This document shows positions 47,911-59,888 of a stretch of DNA of 64,000 bases, in pieces. Source of the DNA: Paulownia fortunei (Eukaryota; Streptophyta; Magnoliopsida; Lamiales; Paulowniaceae); the NCBI GenBank assembly GCA_019321725.1, contig CM033105.1, positions 15,265,632-15,329,631 on the forward strand, given 5' to 3'. Position numbers and translations under genes: made by a program. The notes below the pieces were generated by a model. The model ran no database searches. It had not been told where the DNA came from and worked only from the letters and a program-made list of their open reading frames with translations. Within the stretch, counting starts at the first letter, position 1, and the number at the start of each line of letters is the position of its first letter.

Positions 47911-50052
47911 CTGCAAGTAATGGTTCTAAAAGAAAAAACGAAATGCGAAAGAAACAAAAATACATAAGAAAATTTGAAAGAAAAGAATATGAAAACACAA
48001 GAAAAAATTTTAAATTACTTTTAATATATAATTAAATTTTATATTTGATTAAATTAATTTATAATTTTTAGTAAATCATACTATTCAATATGGCAACATT
48101 TTTATTCTCAAATTAAGTATAACTTTTTTCTTATAATAATATTTTAAAAATATTTTAAATTATAATAAATGTAAATGTAATGTTAAATACAATCATGAAC
48201 TACAAATACTTTAAAAGAGAAACTTTTATCAAATGGAAAGTTTTCAACTAAAAACAATAATTTATTATATTTTGCATGCTCTTAATTTTTTAGTTTATAT
48301 TTTAATCCTACAGCATTAGGAAAAGTGCTTGATCAAATCATTTTCTTTTACAAATTCTGGAATGATTCTTAGTTTGCCGTATATGTAAGATGACCAAAAA
48401 ATAGCCACGACGGGTAATTTTTTTAGCCTCAAATGGCTTGATTTTTTGCTTGTTATAATCCTAGAACAGTGTCATTATATTTTAACCCTTTATTTCTCTA
48501 AATTTAAAATCTCAACCAAAAATGCTTTTGTTAGCAAAATAGGACATGTTGAGATCAGGAGTAAAATAAAAAGTTTATTAAATTTTAGGGTTGAACTCCT
48601 TTCTTCTAGTGGCTACCCTTCCTTTTAAGATTTGAATCAGTAAGAGCTTTTCTATATTACTTTGCATTGGCCTTGTGCCTGATCTTTTATCTTTATTGCC
48701 CTGGCTTCTCACCGGATACGGGATCGATCACTTCTATGATTTCTCCAATAGATGTGGATTCATTAGCTGATGTAATTCTTTCAACGTTTATAGAGGTAAC
48801 ACTCGAAGTAACTTTAGTCTCATAGTGCCGAACAGGAATCACTGCTTATTCGACCATTAATGCCTATTCCCCTGGTAGGTTGTTCAAACCAATCCACCCA
48901 AGACAAGAAAGTAGCAATCGACTTTCACTATGACTTTCCACAAATTGCTAGCATAAAACAGTAGTAGATAGAATATTTGCGGACGGGATACTTGAAGCAA
49001 GTCCTTTTTTTATTTTGAAAGTTCAAGTTCAATGCCTTGTTAAGTAGGAAAACCGAGTTATCCGTAGAGACGTAAGGTCGCCGAATTGGATGAAGATTGG
49101 GATGATTAAATGGTTTCTTAATAATTTTTTTTGGCCTATGTTAACATTTTCAGGCCAAAAGCCTAAATATAGAAAAAAGTTGGGTAATCATGGAAAGGAG
49201 GTTTTTAGGTGAGGAGTTGAGTTGGTAACTTCTAATTTATAGAAGAGGTAAATGTATATTCATCATTTTTTAAAAAAGTTATGACAACTTTTGTTGGATG
49301 GAAATATATATTTATAGAGCTGCCTCAGAGTGGTCACTTTTATTTAATTTCATTCTCTCTATTTTCCACCTTGTCTCTTATCCAAAGTTTGAAAGAGGTT
49401 ATGATATCCTAAATCGAGCAAAGCTTATAACCTTCCTATTTTATTGTGTAATGAAATTTAACACTTGAAATTACATTTCAACTTTCAACAAAAATCTCAC
49501 TCGTACTTGAAGGTGTGATGTTGAAATACTTGCAAATGTTTAACGAGAGGGAACCAAGTTTTATGGAAATAAGTTATCACGAAAAATAATATATATACCG
49601 CCCCACACCAAACAGTCGTAATAATGATAATAATGTACACTAGGTACATACATCCACATCGTGCTGATTATCGTTGACCTTTGGTGCATAAACTTACGAA
49701 GCATATACAACGAATATCCAAATTAAACAAATGTTTTGTACTCGGATCTCTTCAAAATTTTAACTAAAGATCTGCTACGGGTTCTTAGATGCTCTGCCGG
49801 ATGTCACCCATCATCTACCCAAACAAATACATACATTCATGTAATGTAAGTGTGTGGAGAAAAGATGGATTTATATTCGATACACACTCCAAATATATGC
49901 ATTTAATCAATTTGTTATTGCATATTAGAGGAAGTTTACATAACACAGCGCTTTGTCATTCAACATGTGGTTATCCTGCTAGAATGCCAGATGCCTTCAT
50001 TATAAGAGCAATCCTCCACCTCACCACCTTCTTCATTCCTTGTCTATCTGTC

Positions 50053-50060
50053 TATATATA
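50053..50060 (+). promoter_or_regulatory. TATA box of the COX6B-like gene
   Basis: TCTATATATATTAA lies about 120 bp before the ATG at 50176, giving a 5' UTR of roughly 90 bases rich in A. Confidence 0.5.
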
Positions 50061-51589
50061 TTAATTTTCAGACTGTCAAGAACAGAAAATAATAAGTTTT
50101 AAGAGAACCAAAAAAGAAACTATAGCCAAGTAACTGGTAATCGGAAGAGCAAAGAGTTCAAAAATCTAACAAAAAATGTCAGCATCAGTAGTGGAGCCTC
50201 ATGACAAGATGAGGGCTCGTGATGTTAACAGAGTGGCTAAAGAAGAGCAAGCCCCTCGACCGCCTCAACAGTCGCCACCCGTCTCCCGGCCGCCGCCTCC
50301 CTCCTCCACCACCACTAAGGTATCTTAAATAGTATTAATTTCTCATCATATATATATATATGTATGTATATAGTTATTTATGTCTGCTTAACTGAATTGA
50401 AAAGAGCATCAGCATTGAAGGTATCTTGGTTGTACTTACGTACGAAGATTAATGTAGTTTTCCATATAGTTCAACTGTTATATCTCATGGTTTACTGGTT
50501 CTCCTTATATTATCTAGGTAACTAAAATGTAAGTGGGCTCAAGTGGTTCATTTTGGGGATAGTGGATAGAAGGAACAAAAAGAGCACTTCAATTGGTTTT
50601 TGTAGGACGATCATTTTTCCTATATCAAAAGTTCATAGTGACAGACTGACAGTTCCTCCCTTGGTTCACGTATCGGAATAGAGCTCGGATTCGTACCCCT
50701 GTAAGTTGATGGATTGATAAGTTGAGGGAGAGAAGGGAAATGCTCATGCTTGTTATGCTGATGAACAGCATAACCGGATGGATCTAGCCTACACCGCCAG
50801 CCTAATTGGGGGCTTTTATATCTTTAGAAAAATATTTATATGTTTCATCTATACACTCCGCATCTCTCAAACTTCAATAGTAAATCTTTTGTCTATTCCA
50901 AATACTTAGCTATTTTCTTTTCTTTGGCCTCGTACATGCCTTCGACCTGGTTGCCCACTAGCTGAGAGTTACTCCAAATTACCAACTTCTTTACTCCTGC
51001 TACAAAGGCCAACTTGCCATCTAATAAGAGCGTTTCATACTCTCCCTTATTACTAGATGTAAGGAATTAACACTTCATAGCATGCTCGAACTTGTTGCCC
51101 TGCGGAATTTCGAGCACTATCCTAGCTCTACTCCTGATCGCTGTAGATGATCCATCCACTTATAGAGTCTAAGTGGAGAGCGAGCTATCTACTCCATTTG
51201 AGACTATCTCGATAAGGAAGTAAGCTAAGATTTGTGCCTTTGTAGCGGATCGAGGGCGGAGCTCAATGCCATGCTGACTAAGCTCGACCGCCCACTTCAT
51301 CATCCTACCTGAAGTTTCAGGCTCATGAACACCTACTTGAGAGGGTAGTTGGTCAAGACTACCACTGGATGATAATGAAAAAATGGGTGAAGTTTCATCG
51401 TTGCAACAACTAAGGTGAGGGTGGTTTCTCTATACTTGGGTATCTCTGCTCTGCCCCTTATAGAATACGACTGACGTAGTAGATTGGGCGGTGTTCTCTC
51501 CCTTCCTAGAGGGCTATCACCACGCTGACCGCCTCATTTATCACCGCTAAGTAAAGGAATAAAGTCTCCCCCACTTTGGGTTTTGTAAG

Positions 51590-52320
51590 CAAATGGTGGA
51601 GAGACTAAGTATCTCTTCAAGTCTTCAAAGGCCTGCTGGCATACCACAATCTATTTCAGACCTTGATATGAAAAGGTTTAAGGTTGCCAATTGTCTGATC
51701 AACCGCTTGATGTGTTTGATAGTGCGGGGAGAGGGCATGTTCATTTTAGCATCTATTTTTTTAGGGTTGGCTTCTATCCTTCTCTGCAAAATCATGTACC
51801 CCAAGAACTTCCCTCCACGCACTCCAAATGTGCACTTAGCCGGGTTGAGCTTTATGCGGTAAGCTCGTAACATGGTAAATCACTCATCTAAATCATGCAC
51901 ATGCTTGACGAGCATGTCATCGATGTACACTTCCATATTGCGACTTATGAAGTGCTCAAACATCTAGTTAGCAAGTCGTTAGTAGGTCATGTCTGCGTTC
52001 TTAAGCCCGAATGGCATTACTTCATAACAAAAAATCTCTTGGTTGGTGATGAAGCTAGTCTTCTCTTGATTTTTAGGTGCGAGGCGAATTTGATTGTACC
52101 CTTGATATGTATCAAGAAAACTTAGCACCTCGCAACTCGAAGTAGAATACACCAACAAGTCTATACAAGGAAACGGGAATGGATCCTAGGTGCAAACCTT
52201 AATGAGATCTATAAAATCAATGCATAAACGCCACTTGCCCCTGGACTTGGGCACCAACACTACGTTGGTCAGCCATTCCGGATAATGGACTAGGTGGATA
52301 TACTTCGCTACGAGTAGTAG
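51590..52320 (-). pseudogene. RT of the Tat-like fragment
   Basis: Starts at YPEWLTNVVLVPKSRGKWRL followed by CIDFIDL. The middle, including the catalytic box, is broken: MDDMLVKHVH-like sequence can be read at about 51920-51890. It ends with 'KLNPAKCTFGVRGGKFLGYM', 'EANPKKIDAKMNMPSPRTIK' and RLIRQLATLNLFISRS. Stops and frame changes make it non-functional. Confidence 0.78.
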
Positions 52321-52720
52321 TCGACCACTACTATGAGAAATTTCCTTTGTCCCATAGCTTAGGAAAATTGTCCAACAAGATCCATTCCCCATTGAGCGAA
52401 GGGGCATGGGCTCTCCAAGGGTTGCAGGGGTGCAATAAGCTGGTGTGATATGTTAGCGTGTTTTTGGCATGCGTGGGAACGTAGGACCAACTCCTTAGCA
52501 TCACTCAACATGGTAGGCCAAAAATATTCTTGTCTCAAGGCTTTGGCAGCGAGGGCCTTCTTGCCGAGGTGGTTGCTACAGAACCTCGTGAATCTCCTGA
52601 AGAAACATAATTGGCCTTAGTTGGGGGAAGACAGTTCAAGTATGGTGATGAGAAACCTCTCTTATAGAGCTCTCCATCAACTATTCTGAAATGTGAAGCA
52701 TGCGCCATCAACTTACGAGC
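52321..52720 (-). pseudogene. Integrase N-terminal half of the Tat-like fragment
   Basis: Minus-strand zinc-finger region with a WPTML-like start (about 52530) and SHACQKHANISHQ-like sequence (about 52480-52440). The core start reads QWGMDLVGQFS-like and FLIVVVDYYS (about 52400-52325). The catalytic core stops right after DYYS and RT sequence follows. Confidence 0.65.
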
Positions 52721-52960
52721 CTTACTAGGGTTTGGGGAAAACTATCTCGATGTCAAATATTTGACAATGTCATCCTTTCAGTATCACTCAACATAGGATT
52801 AACAACCCTTCTCCTTCTATCTTAGGTTGGCTAGAAGTGAGGAGATGATCTCCCGGCTATTGATACTGCTCATGGAGCTTGCGAGCTTAGCGAGTTGATC
52901 AACTGCTGAGTTGGCGGCTCACGGTATTTGCTACAAGTATTCAACATACACACACACAAG

Positions 52961-54218
52961 CATTCCTATTATGGGTTAACTCAAGTTTAAATTGCATGAA
53001 CTAAGCCATTGAGGACAAATCCATCTTGTATATATGGATCATTCGCACTTATTTTGTTTGACATTTACAGTCTAATTGTTTTTGTTTGTTTAGATATTTT
53101 TCTGGATAAAATGAAAAGGATTGATTTGGTTCGTTTTTGATCTACTGAATTTTGGATCGAGGAAAAGTAACTAACGAAACTGTTTAGTTTGAAACTTGAT
53201 ATCCTTAGGAATCATTTTTTAAAAAAGAAAAACCAAAACTTTTATCAAAATGCATTAAAAAATGTTGAGTTTTTCAAAAAATTGACTAGCTTTCTGCTGA
53301 AAATTGCTTACAAATCGAGAAACATATTTCAAATTAATACCAAATAGTGTAGTAAAAAATTGATTAACCTGAACTAGTAATCGCATTTTTCACAATTAAG
53401 ATATATCTCCATTCCTGTCTAATTTAACTAGTTATACATAGAGATGTAACCACCCATATATATGCAGTACACATAGTAGGAATCTCATGGCAAAGAACAT
53501 TGTCCATGTCATGAATAACGAGACAATTGAGGAAGTCATCTACCAATTGCTGGAGATAACTATTCAAGAACCATTTTTAACAGAATTATCTGTGACACTG
53601 TCATTATCCGCCCTTGGTCCAAGTCTAGCCTGTTTCTTTATAACCAGCAATGTGGCCTTCTCTTAGTGATATATTATGCCATTAGGATATCGACCTTTTA
53701 CATCCTTTTTCAGATCTTGTCATTCCCATCAATGAAGATGACGCTGTCCCGGAGGAATGTGATCTTTGGTTGGTCACAGCCATCCCAAAGTTGATTGTAG
53801 GGGGCTTGTGGAACCATTAGATTTTTGAGTGTTGCATTCCCCAATCGAGCTGCATTTCCCATGGAACCCATCTTGACAAATTAAATTCAACTGTCAATTG
53901 TTACTGACATTGTCATTAAGATAGCTTCTAACAATCACGCAGTTGATTTTTACACTGTTACTTTGATACTTAGCATTCACAATCCTCAAGGACATGCTCT
54001 CACTGTGCTCTCACTGCATTTCCAATGGCTTGAAAAATTAATACCACTGTCCGGTTAACCACAAAATGCTTAATTTGTTAATTTGTCTTGGCTTCTATGG
54101 GCACACATCAGGGATTGGCACTTGGAGTCCAAGTGATTTTTCACAGGGCTAACTCCGAGACAAGACATTACATTTAAGACAGAAATTAGAGATATTAGAG
54201 GGATTGCTATCCTAATGC
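52961..54218. other. Intron 1 remainder, no recognised gene
   Basis: AT-rich to 53440. From 53480 to 54050 the composition is more even. A minus-strand frame at 53871-53710 (53 residues, MGSMGNAARL...) is followed upstream and downstream by broken coding-like sequence. I do not recognise it. It could be a gene fragment carried by an element, or chance. Confidence 0.35.
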
Positions 54219-55065
54219 CATAGATCGTCAATTAGATATGGGAAGAGAGTTTGTAGTTTAAGGAGACTACCCAGAGCTAAAGACCTTGATAAGCCAGCAA
54301 CGAGACTTGATTTGGATTTATGAGCATCAAGGACTTATTAGGACTCCAAGCTGAGGTAGACATTCATGACTTGCGAGCCAAATAGTGGAGGCTTGCTAAG
54401 GCAAGAGGCTGAGGTCCTGTCAAACATGCATCATACAGAGGCTGTACCCCTTTGAAGGTTATGGTTCTGCCAAATGGATATTATGTTAATAAAATTTGAA
54501 TCACTTTATTTTTCCCACTCTCTTCTATTAGACATTAGTTTTGCTTGCTTGATTATGTTTTGGACAAGGGTCTGTTTAGGATTCGGTCAAGGGGGTTGAC
54601 GTGGTACTTGTGGGAGGTCAAGACTTTCTTGAAGCTTTACGTGCATCACATTTCATTGAGCATTGAGGGTAAGGGAAGAGACGTTACCTTACAAATTAGC
54701 AGTAACTTCCAGTGGTGATTGCAAGGTACCACTTAATGTCCTACTCAATAAAGAAACCTAATGTCACACTATATCAATTAGATATGATGGGCAGATGAGG
54801 GTTATGGCTTAAAGAGACAGGCCGAACTCGGAGCTAGAGCCCTCTGATAAGCTAACAAGGAGACTTGATTTGGACTTATGAACCACGAGGACTGATTAGG
54901 AACCTTCAAGTTAAGGTAGACACTCGGGACCTGGGAGCCAAGTAGACACTTTGAGTCTCATTACTGCCGGAAGGTTGAAGTTCTACCAAACATGTAGCAT
55001 ATAAGATTGAGGTTTCAGCGAACAAGTATCATGTGAAGGTTAATGCTCTATCGGATTAGGTATAA
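54219..55065 (+). repeat. Two diverged direct repeats of about 250 bp, 553 bp apart
   Basis: 54219-54480 and 54772-55065 share ATCAATTAGATATG-type starts, GAGACTTGATTTGGA(T/C)TTATGA, 'AGGTAGACA(T/C)TC' and (G)AGCCAA(A/G)TAG in the same order. They differ at many positions. The layout (gapped direct repeats) could be old LTRs or internal repeats of a Tat-type element. Confidence 0.65.
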
Positions 55066-56102
55066 TATGGGTTAACTACTCTCCCTTTTTAGTCCTATGA
55101 ACCGAGTTAGCCTTTTGAAGTGTCGAATTAGGTGGTGTGGGGATCAGATAATTGGATCTATGCTGTATTGTTTTTTTTTTTATTCATCGTAATGATTTAC
55201 ATGCTCAATGCAGGTGGAGACCGAGACCAACAGATCACTGCAATCCAAGAAAGAGAATTCATCCAATCAGATGTGGCGTTGTTATGACAGTTACTATGAG
55301 TACCACAAGTGTGCATTAACATATTTTTCCCTTAATTCGAATATCTTGCTCTTCTTCATGTTCTTTTTAGTAAACATCAAGAGTTTTTTTTTTTTTTTGG
55401 GGTGGGGTGGGGGTGGCTTTCTAATTAGTTTAATAAAACTTACATGAGAGGGAGAAAGAACTAAAATTGAATGCCTGCATTATAATGAGATAAGTGGAAA
55501 TGGACAGTCAACTGAAATGTTGTTTCTTTCTATCATTTTTTTTTTTCTCTTTTTTTTCCTTTATATATGAACTATGTCGTTTATACGATCTGAACATTTC
55601 TGTTTGTTAATTACAGGCTACTTTGATGTGGAAGCATCACTTAGATAAGATTTTGTTTTCCAAGTTAGATGTAATTTAGCAACAGCACATAAATGTTCGA
55701 TGTTTTGCATCTTAATTACATAAGTCTTGTTGTTTATTAGGTGCATCCAAGAAAAGGGTACCGAAGCATGAGAATGCAAGAAGGTAGCAGAGTACTACAA
55801 ATCAATGTGTCCCGAATGGGTAAATCAAGGGAACTTTTTTAAAATTCTGATTTTACAGCGTTTCTTAAACTTTATTTCTAATTGTTATTTTGTTCTATGG
55901 TGTTGTCCAATGTAGCAGTCATTATGCTAATTGAATTTCAAACCAAGAAATGACTTTCAACGTACTTTTAGCTATAGATAACACCATTATTTGTCGTATG
56001 TAAAGTTTTTGTTTCGTTTGTTGCATGTCTTGTTTCAATTATGTGCATGTCAAAGTTATAATTGCTAACTTTTTGAAGATTGAGAAGTGGAGAATCGAGT
56101 GA

Positions 56103-57249
56103 GAGAGACAATGCAAAACCATGAACATCGAAGCATGCATGGGATACTAGCTCCTTATAACAGCATGCCGCTTATTATATATTATATTACTATTATGATA
56201 TAGTTATGCAATCCTCTTTCTATCTTGTATCGCCCTGTTGGGAAAATAAATGATACAAGCATAACAACTTTAATAAAAAATTAGGCTAAAATTGGGTTGT
56301 GCATTCAACGTAGTTTTTTAAAAATAATAATTTTTACACTATGCAGTGTCTTTTTTGAAATTATAATTGTTTTTACAATGCAAGTTGAACACCAAATCTA
56401 TTCAATAGACTGAGAAGAGGAAGAAAAAGTAAAGCCTTTTTTTGTATTTTTGGTATATATATATGTATATATATATATATATATTTTTTTTTTAAACTCT
56501 GATCTTTTTCAAAAAAAGTCAGAATGAACGTTTCTTTTTATTCTTCACTTTCTAAGGTGCAATTAGATATTTTACTAGGAGAAGATAAGTTATGAGATTA
56601 TGTAATCTTTCTATAAAATTCTTTATTGAGTCACAATTCTTAAGAGTTTAATGACAGTTAGGTGTTTTAAATAAAAATAACCACATAATATTAGACTTGT
56701 TTTATATATAAATTTTATTTGATGAACTTTATTTTAGGTATTTTGAATAATCTCCCGTCATTTTCAAAATACATAAGGAATTAAAGATAAGTTCAAGTGA
56801 TTATATTTCATACTTAAATATGGTGTAATCTATAGAGGGAGTACTCAAGTTAAACCAAATATATCAAGTTCATTTACAATGATGACTAATCCTTGATCTT
56901 GTCAAAGAATTGTCTGATGTACTTTGTTCCATCATATTCGGGTGATGGTACTTCACAAGCCGCACATTTAAGATCATGTGCTTATGTTCATGAGTGCCTT
57001 GGGATTTTATGGAGAAAAATCAAAAGGAAGCGACATGACCTCCTACACTCACATAGGCATGCTTATAAAGAGTGCTTTCACCCATTCCAACTGTGGTAAA
57101 TCTATAGGCATGTTAAGGACAAATTATCCAACTCTCTAATTTATGTGAAAGATTAAAGTACATCATCTCATAGAATTAGGACAAAAAAAAATTGATGTAC
57201 TCAGAAAGTATTCTAAATTCCCTTTTCAATAGATTCGCCTAAAGTTAAA
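56103..57249. other. AT-rich region after the COX6B-like gene
   Basis: Contains a TATA/TGTA simple repeat at 56455-56485 and no recognisable gene. The frame at 56893-57099 may belong to the LTR or 3' region of the copia fragment to its right, but I found no LTR ends. Confidence 0.45.
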
Positions 57250-57799
57250 GTTCCTTTGAACTCTTAAAATATATTATACAAATATCTTAATTAAAAATAG
57301 GCTACAACTTTGACTATCCCGACTTATATTGATAGTAATCCTATTTTCCTCGAGATTTTATAAAAAAAATTATCCGAAAGCGCTTTAGTAAGTGGATCCG
57401 CGAGCATCTCATGTGTCAATAAAATCCAAGTATTTTTATCTATTATTTACTTGATTTCATCATCTATTGCTTTTTTTCCAATAATTAGCATCAAGCAAAG
57501 ACAGCTTCTTTATAGCCTCTAGGTTCTTATGTATTATACGTAAACATTCCGGGAACAAAATTCTTTTCTATTCTCTTTCTTTTACTTCTTCTTAAATCCG
57601 ATTCACTAGTTTCACCTTTATCATGGGAACTATCATCTTCTTCAAATTCATTATATTAAAATTTATTAGCACTTTGGTCTTGTAAAAGTAAACCAAATAA
57701 CCCCTTATCTATATCAAATGAGTTAGTGTTTTTAATTGTCATATTTTCAAAATATTCAACTGTAATAGCTTCAAAAGCAATGTTATTCCTCAAATCTAA

Positions 57800-58585
57800 A
57801 ACTCACTATGCTTTACTATCACTATTATAACCAATAAAGATTGATTTAATCCCTTTAGGATTAATTTTATTTCTCTTAAATGAAGTATCTAAAGCATAGG
57901 CAAGACAACCCCAAGTTCTGTAATATTCCAAGTTATAAGCCTTATATTTTCATAGTTCATAATGACTTTTATCAAACCCTTTATGTAAAATTCTATTATA
58001 AATGTGATTAGCAGATAACATAGCTTCACCCCAAAAATTAGAAGGAACTCAATAACATAGCATTAATCATATCTAGTAAAGTTCTATTTTTACGTTCTGC
58101 CATATCATTTTACTGAGGGGTACGAGGTGCACTAGTTTGGTGGGTACTATTTTCTTCACAAAATCTAATAATTTATTTAAAAGATATTCACTTCCCTATC
58201 ACTTCTTAATAATTTAACTGTTTTAACTAAATGATTTTCTACTAGTGATTTGTATATCTTAAATGCACCAAAAACTTCATCCTTTGATCTAAGTAAATAT
58301 ACATGAGTATATTTAGAATAATCATCTATAAAAGTCAAAAAAATATCTTTTACCACCTCTAGTTTCAAGTTCTTTATTATCACAAACATCTGTATGAACT
58401 AATTCTAATATGCTTGAATTTCTAGTTACAGATTTAAGGTGTTTCCTAGTTAATTTTGTTTGAGCACAAAATTCACATTTCATGGAGTCATTAATATTAT
58501 ACTTAGGAATTAATTTAAATTGAGATACTCTATTATTTATTTTCTTACTAGGATGTCCTAACCTATAATGCCAAATATCATTCAA
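57800..58585 (-). pseudogene. Integrase of copia fragment C
   Basis: Zinc-binding WHYRLGHPS...CEFCAQTK (58580-58455), a catalytic Asp in 'LVHTDVC', then FIDDYSKYTHVYLL and KLLRSDRE (second Asp). At about 58110-58060 the sequence reads QTSAPRTPQ, a TAA, then NDMAERKNRT, which contains the catalytic Glu; the TAA replaces the second Gln of TPQQNG. Further on come ANHIYNR and GYNSDSKA-like ends. Several frame breaks. Confidence 0.82.
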
Positions 58586-58717
58586 GTCACAAACTTAAGA
58601 AGAATGCATAATATTCTCATTAATAGTGCTCAAAAGATACATCTTGTCCTTAGCATAACCTTTGTCGATAAAAGTCCTATTTTTGGTTAGGAACATTTTA
58701 TCAGCTTCAAATACAAC

Positions 58718-59030
58718 TCAAATTCCATGATGGCTTAACAAGAAAATAGAAATCAGGCACTTTCTAATGCCTGGTACATGAAGCACATTCTTTAAAGTAA
58801 GGGTCTTTCCAGAAGACAATTTCAAATCAACCGAACCACAACCCAATATCTTGCTTGTTGCAGAATTTTCCATGAAGAGCTTATTGTCCTCCTCCACTTT
58901 GTTATAAGTTCTAAAAATATTTTTATGTGGTGTAACATAGCATATAGCTCCAGAATCCACCCACCAACCTTCATCAGAATCTACCATAAAGGTCTCGGTA
59001 ATCATGGCGATAATTTTCTCATCTTCAATA
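58718..59030 (-). pseudogene. Aspartic protease of copia fragment C
   Basis: WWVDSGAICYVTPHKNIF has the active-site DSGA, and LKNVLHVPGIRKCLISI is the conserved end of copia proteases. It is open over 95 codons (59005-58718) and would have cut the polyprotein. Confidence 0.8.
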
Positions 59031-59880
59031 TTGTTTCTTCATTACTACGTTTTTGCCCTTTTTCATTACTACCCTTCTGCTATTTTCGGAAACTGTATTG
59101 TGTAGCTTTATGATTGGTCTTTCCACAAACATAACAAGGACCTCTCTATTTGAATCCTTGTTTTGAGACTTTACATTTAAAGTTATTACCAGGCTTGAAA
59201 TTTTTTCTTTTTTCTTGAAAGCCAACTTAGAGCCATTGGCATTGCTAGGATGAGATGCATCAACTGAATGCACTTTATTAGAAGTAAAATTGGAACCACT
59301 TATCCGATTTTGATCTTCCTCCAACTTATTACGCACTCTTGCTTGCTCCTCAATTTGTAAATGTTGAAGAAGTTCCTCTAAAGTTTGACTTTCTCGCTTA
59401 TGCTTCAACAATTTTCTATAGTCTTCTATGAAGACGACAATTTATTCGATGATGGTTGAACTTTGAAAATTTTCAGTCATTGGTTCTCCAATTGCTGCAA
59501 CTTCTTGAGCAATCCGAACTATTTCTTGAACTTGCTCCATAATTGGTTTATCATCCACCATCTTAAATTCTACATATTTGTTGATCAAATACGCTTTATG
59601 CTCGGTATCTTCTATTGTGTTCCTTGCAACAAGTGCAGTCCATAATTCCAATTCAGTCAAGTAATCCCAAAACACATCAAATAAACCATTAGACATTGCT
59701 CCAAAATCAACCCTCTACATTTATAGTTATCTTTCAACCATTTAATTTGCTCTTGAGAGTATGAACCATCTTCTAAAGAGTTGCAAGTTTCATCTAATGG
59801 GTTGATTCCTATTAACCAATTGAAAGAGTTTATCATGGGGACTATCAATAACAAATTCGATGGAAGCTCCAAATCATCTT
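59031..59880 (-). pseudogene. gag of copia fragment C
   Basis: Two frames. 59880-59442 has 'WLKDNYKCRGLIL', NGLFDVF, FKMVDDKPIMEQVQE; these are hallmarks of the UBN2-type gag. 59411-59025 has TLEELLQHLQIEEQARVR and a Lys-rich region with a broken zinc knuckle. Confidence 0.75.
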
Positions 59881-59888
59881 TGACTTGT

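Larger units (their letters stand above)
45979..50052. other. CNOT10 3' UTR and intergenic region
   Basis: The first few hundred bases are probably the CNOT10 3' UTR. I saw no perfect AATAAA near the expected end. The rest holds a foldback element, a pyrimidine-rich tract and an AT-poor block, listed separately. The short open frames at 46376, 48446 and 49789 have no recognisable product. Confidence 0.55.
50870..52960 (-). mobile_element. Tat-like Ty3/gypsy fragment in intron 1 of the COX6B-like gene
   Basis: Minus-strand pol pieces in abnormal order: integrase (52720-52321), then RT (52320-51590), then RNase H (51180-50930). The normal order is RT, RNase H, integrase. Motifs such as NPAKCTFGVRGGKFLGYM, YPEWLTNVVLVPK and ILEIPQGNKFEHAMK-type RNase H place it in the Tat branch. 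No LTRs were identified. It lies antisense to the gene. Confidence 0.8.
50176..56102 (+). pseudogene. Cytochrome c oxidase subunit 6b-like gene with in-frame TGA in exon 3
   Basis: Exons 50176-50319, 55214-55308, 55741-55819 and 56079-56102 (GT...AG introns) join in frame. Exon 1 encodes an acidic, Pro-rich head (MSASVVEPHD... PPVSRPPPPSSTTTK). Exon 2 ends WRCYDSYYEYHKC across the junction, a CX9C pair. Exon 3 has ECKKVAEYYKSMCPEW, the CX10C pair, and exon 4 adds IEKWRIE and TGA. Spacing and context match COX6B, a twin-Cys protein of the mitochondrial intermembrane space that clamps complex IV dimers. A TGA at 55769-55771 falls between the Cys pairs, so translation would stop after 89 residues without CX10C. 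All splice sites look good. It may be a young pseudogene, a minor isoform or a base error. Intron 1 (4.9 kb) carries a gypsy fragment. Confidence 0.72.
57250..59880 (-). mobile_element. Decayed Ty1/copia fragment C (TNT1-like order)
   Basis: Minus strand in normal copia order: gag (59880-59031), protease (59005-58718), gag-pre-integrase and integrase (58585-57800), then the linker with RRSKRERIEKNF (about 57590) and lost RT. RT catalytic motifs are absent, and no LTRs were identified. At about 59880 it abuts plus-strand gypsy gag, so its 5' end is missing. Confidence 0.8.

Noticed and set aside
47571..47967. Pro/Ser-rich frames of 100 and 91 codons
   Set aside because: Both follow from a pyrimidine-rich tract, overlap in different frames and match no domain I know.
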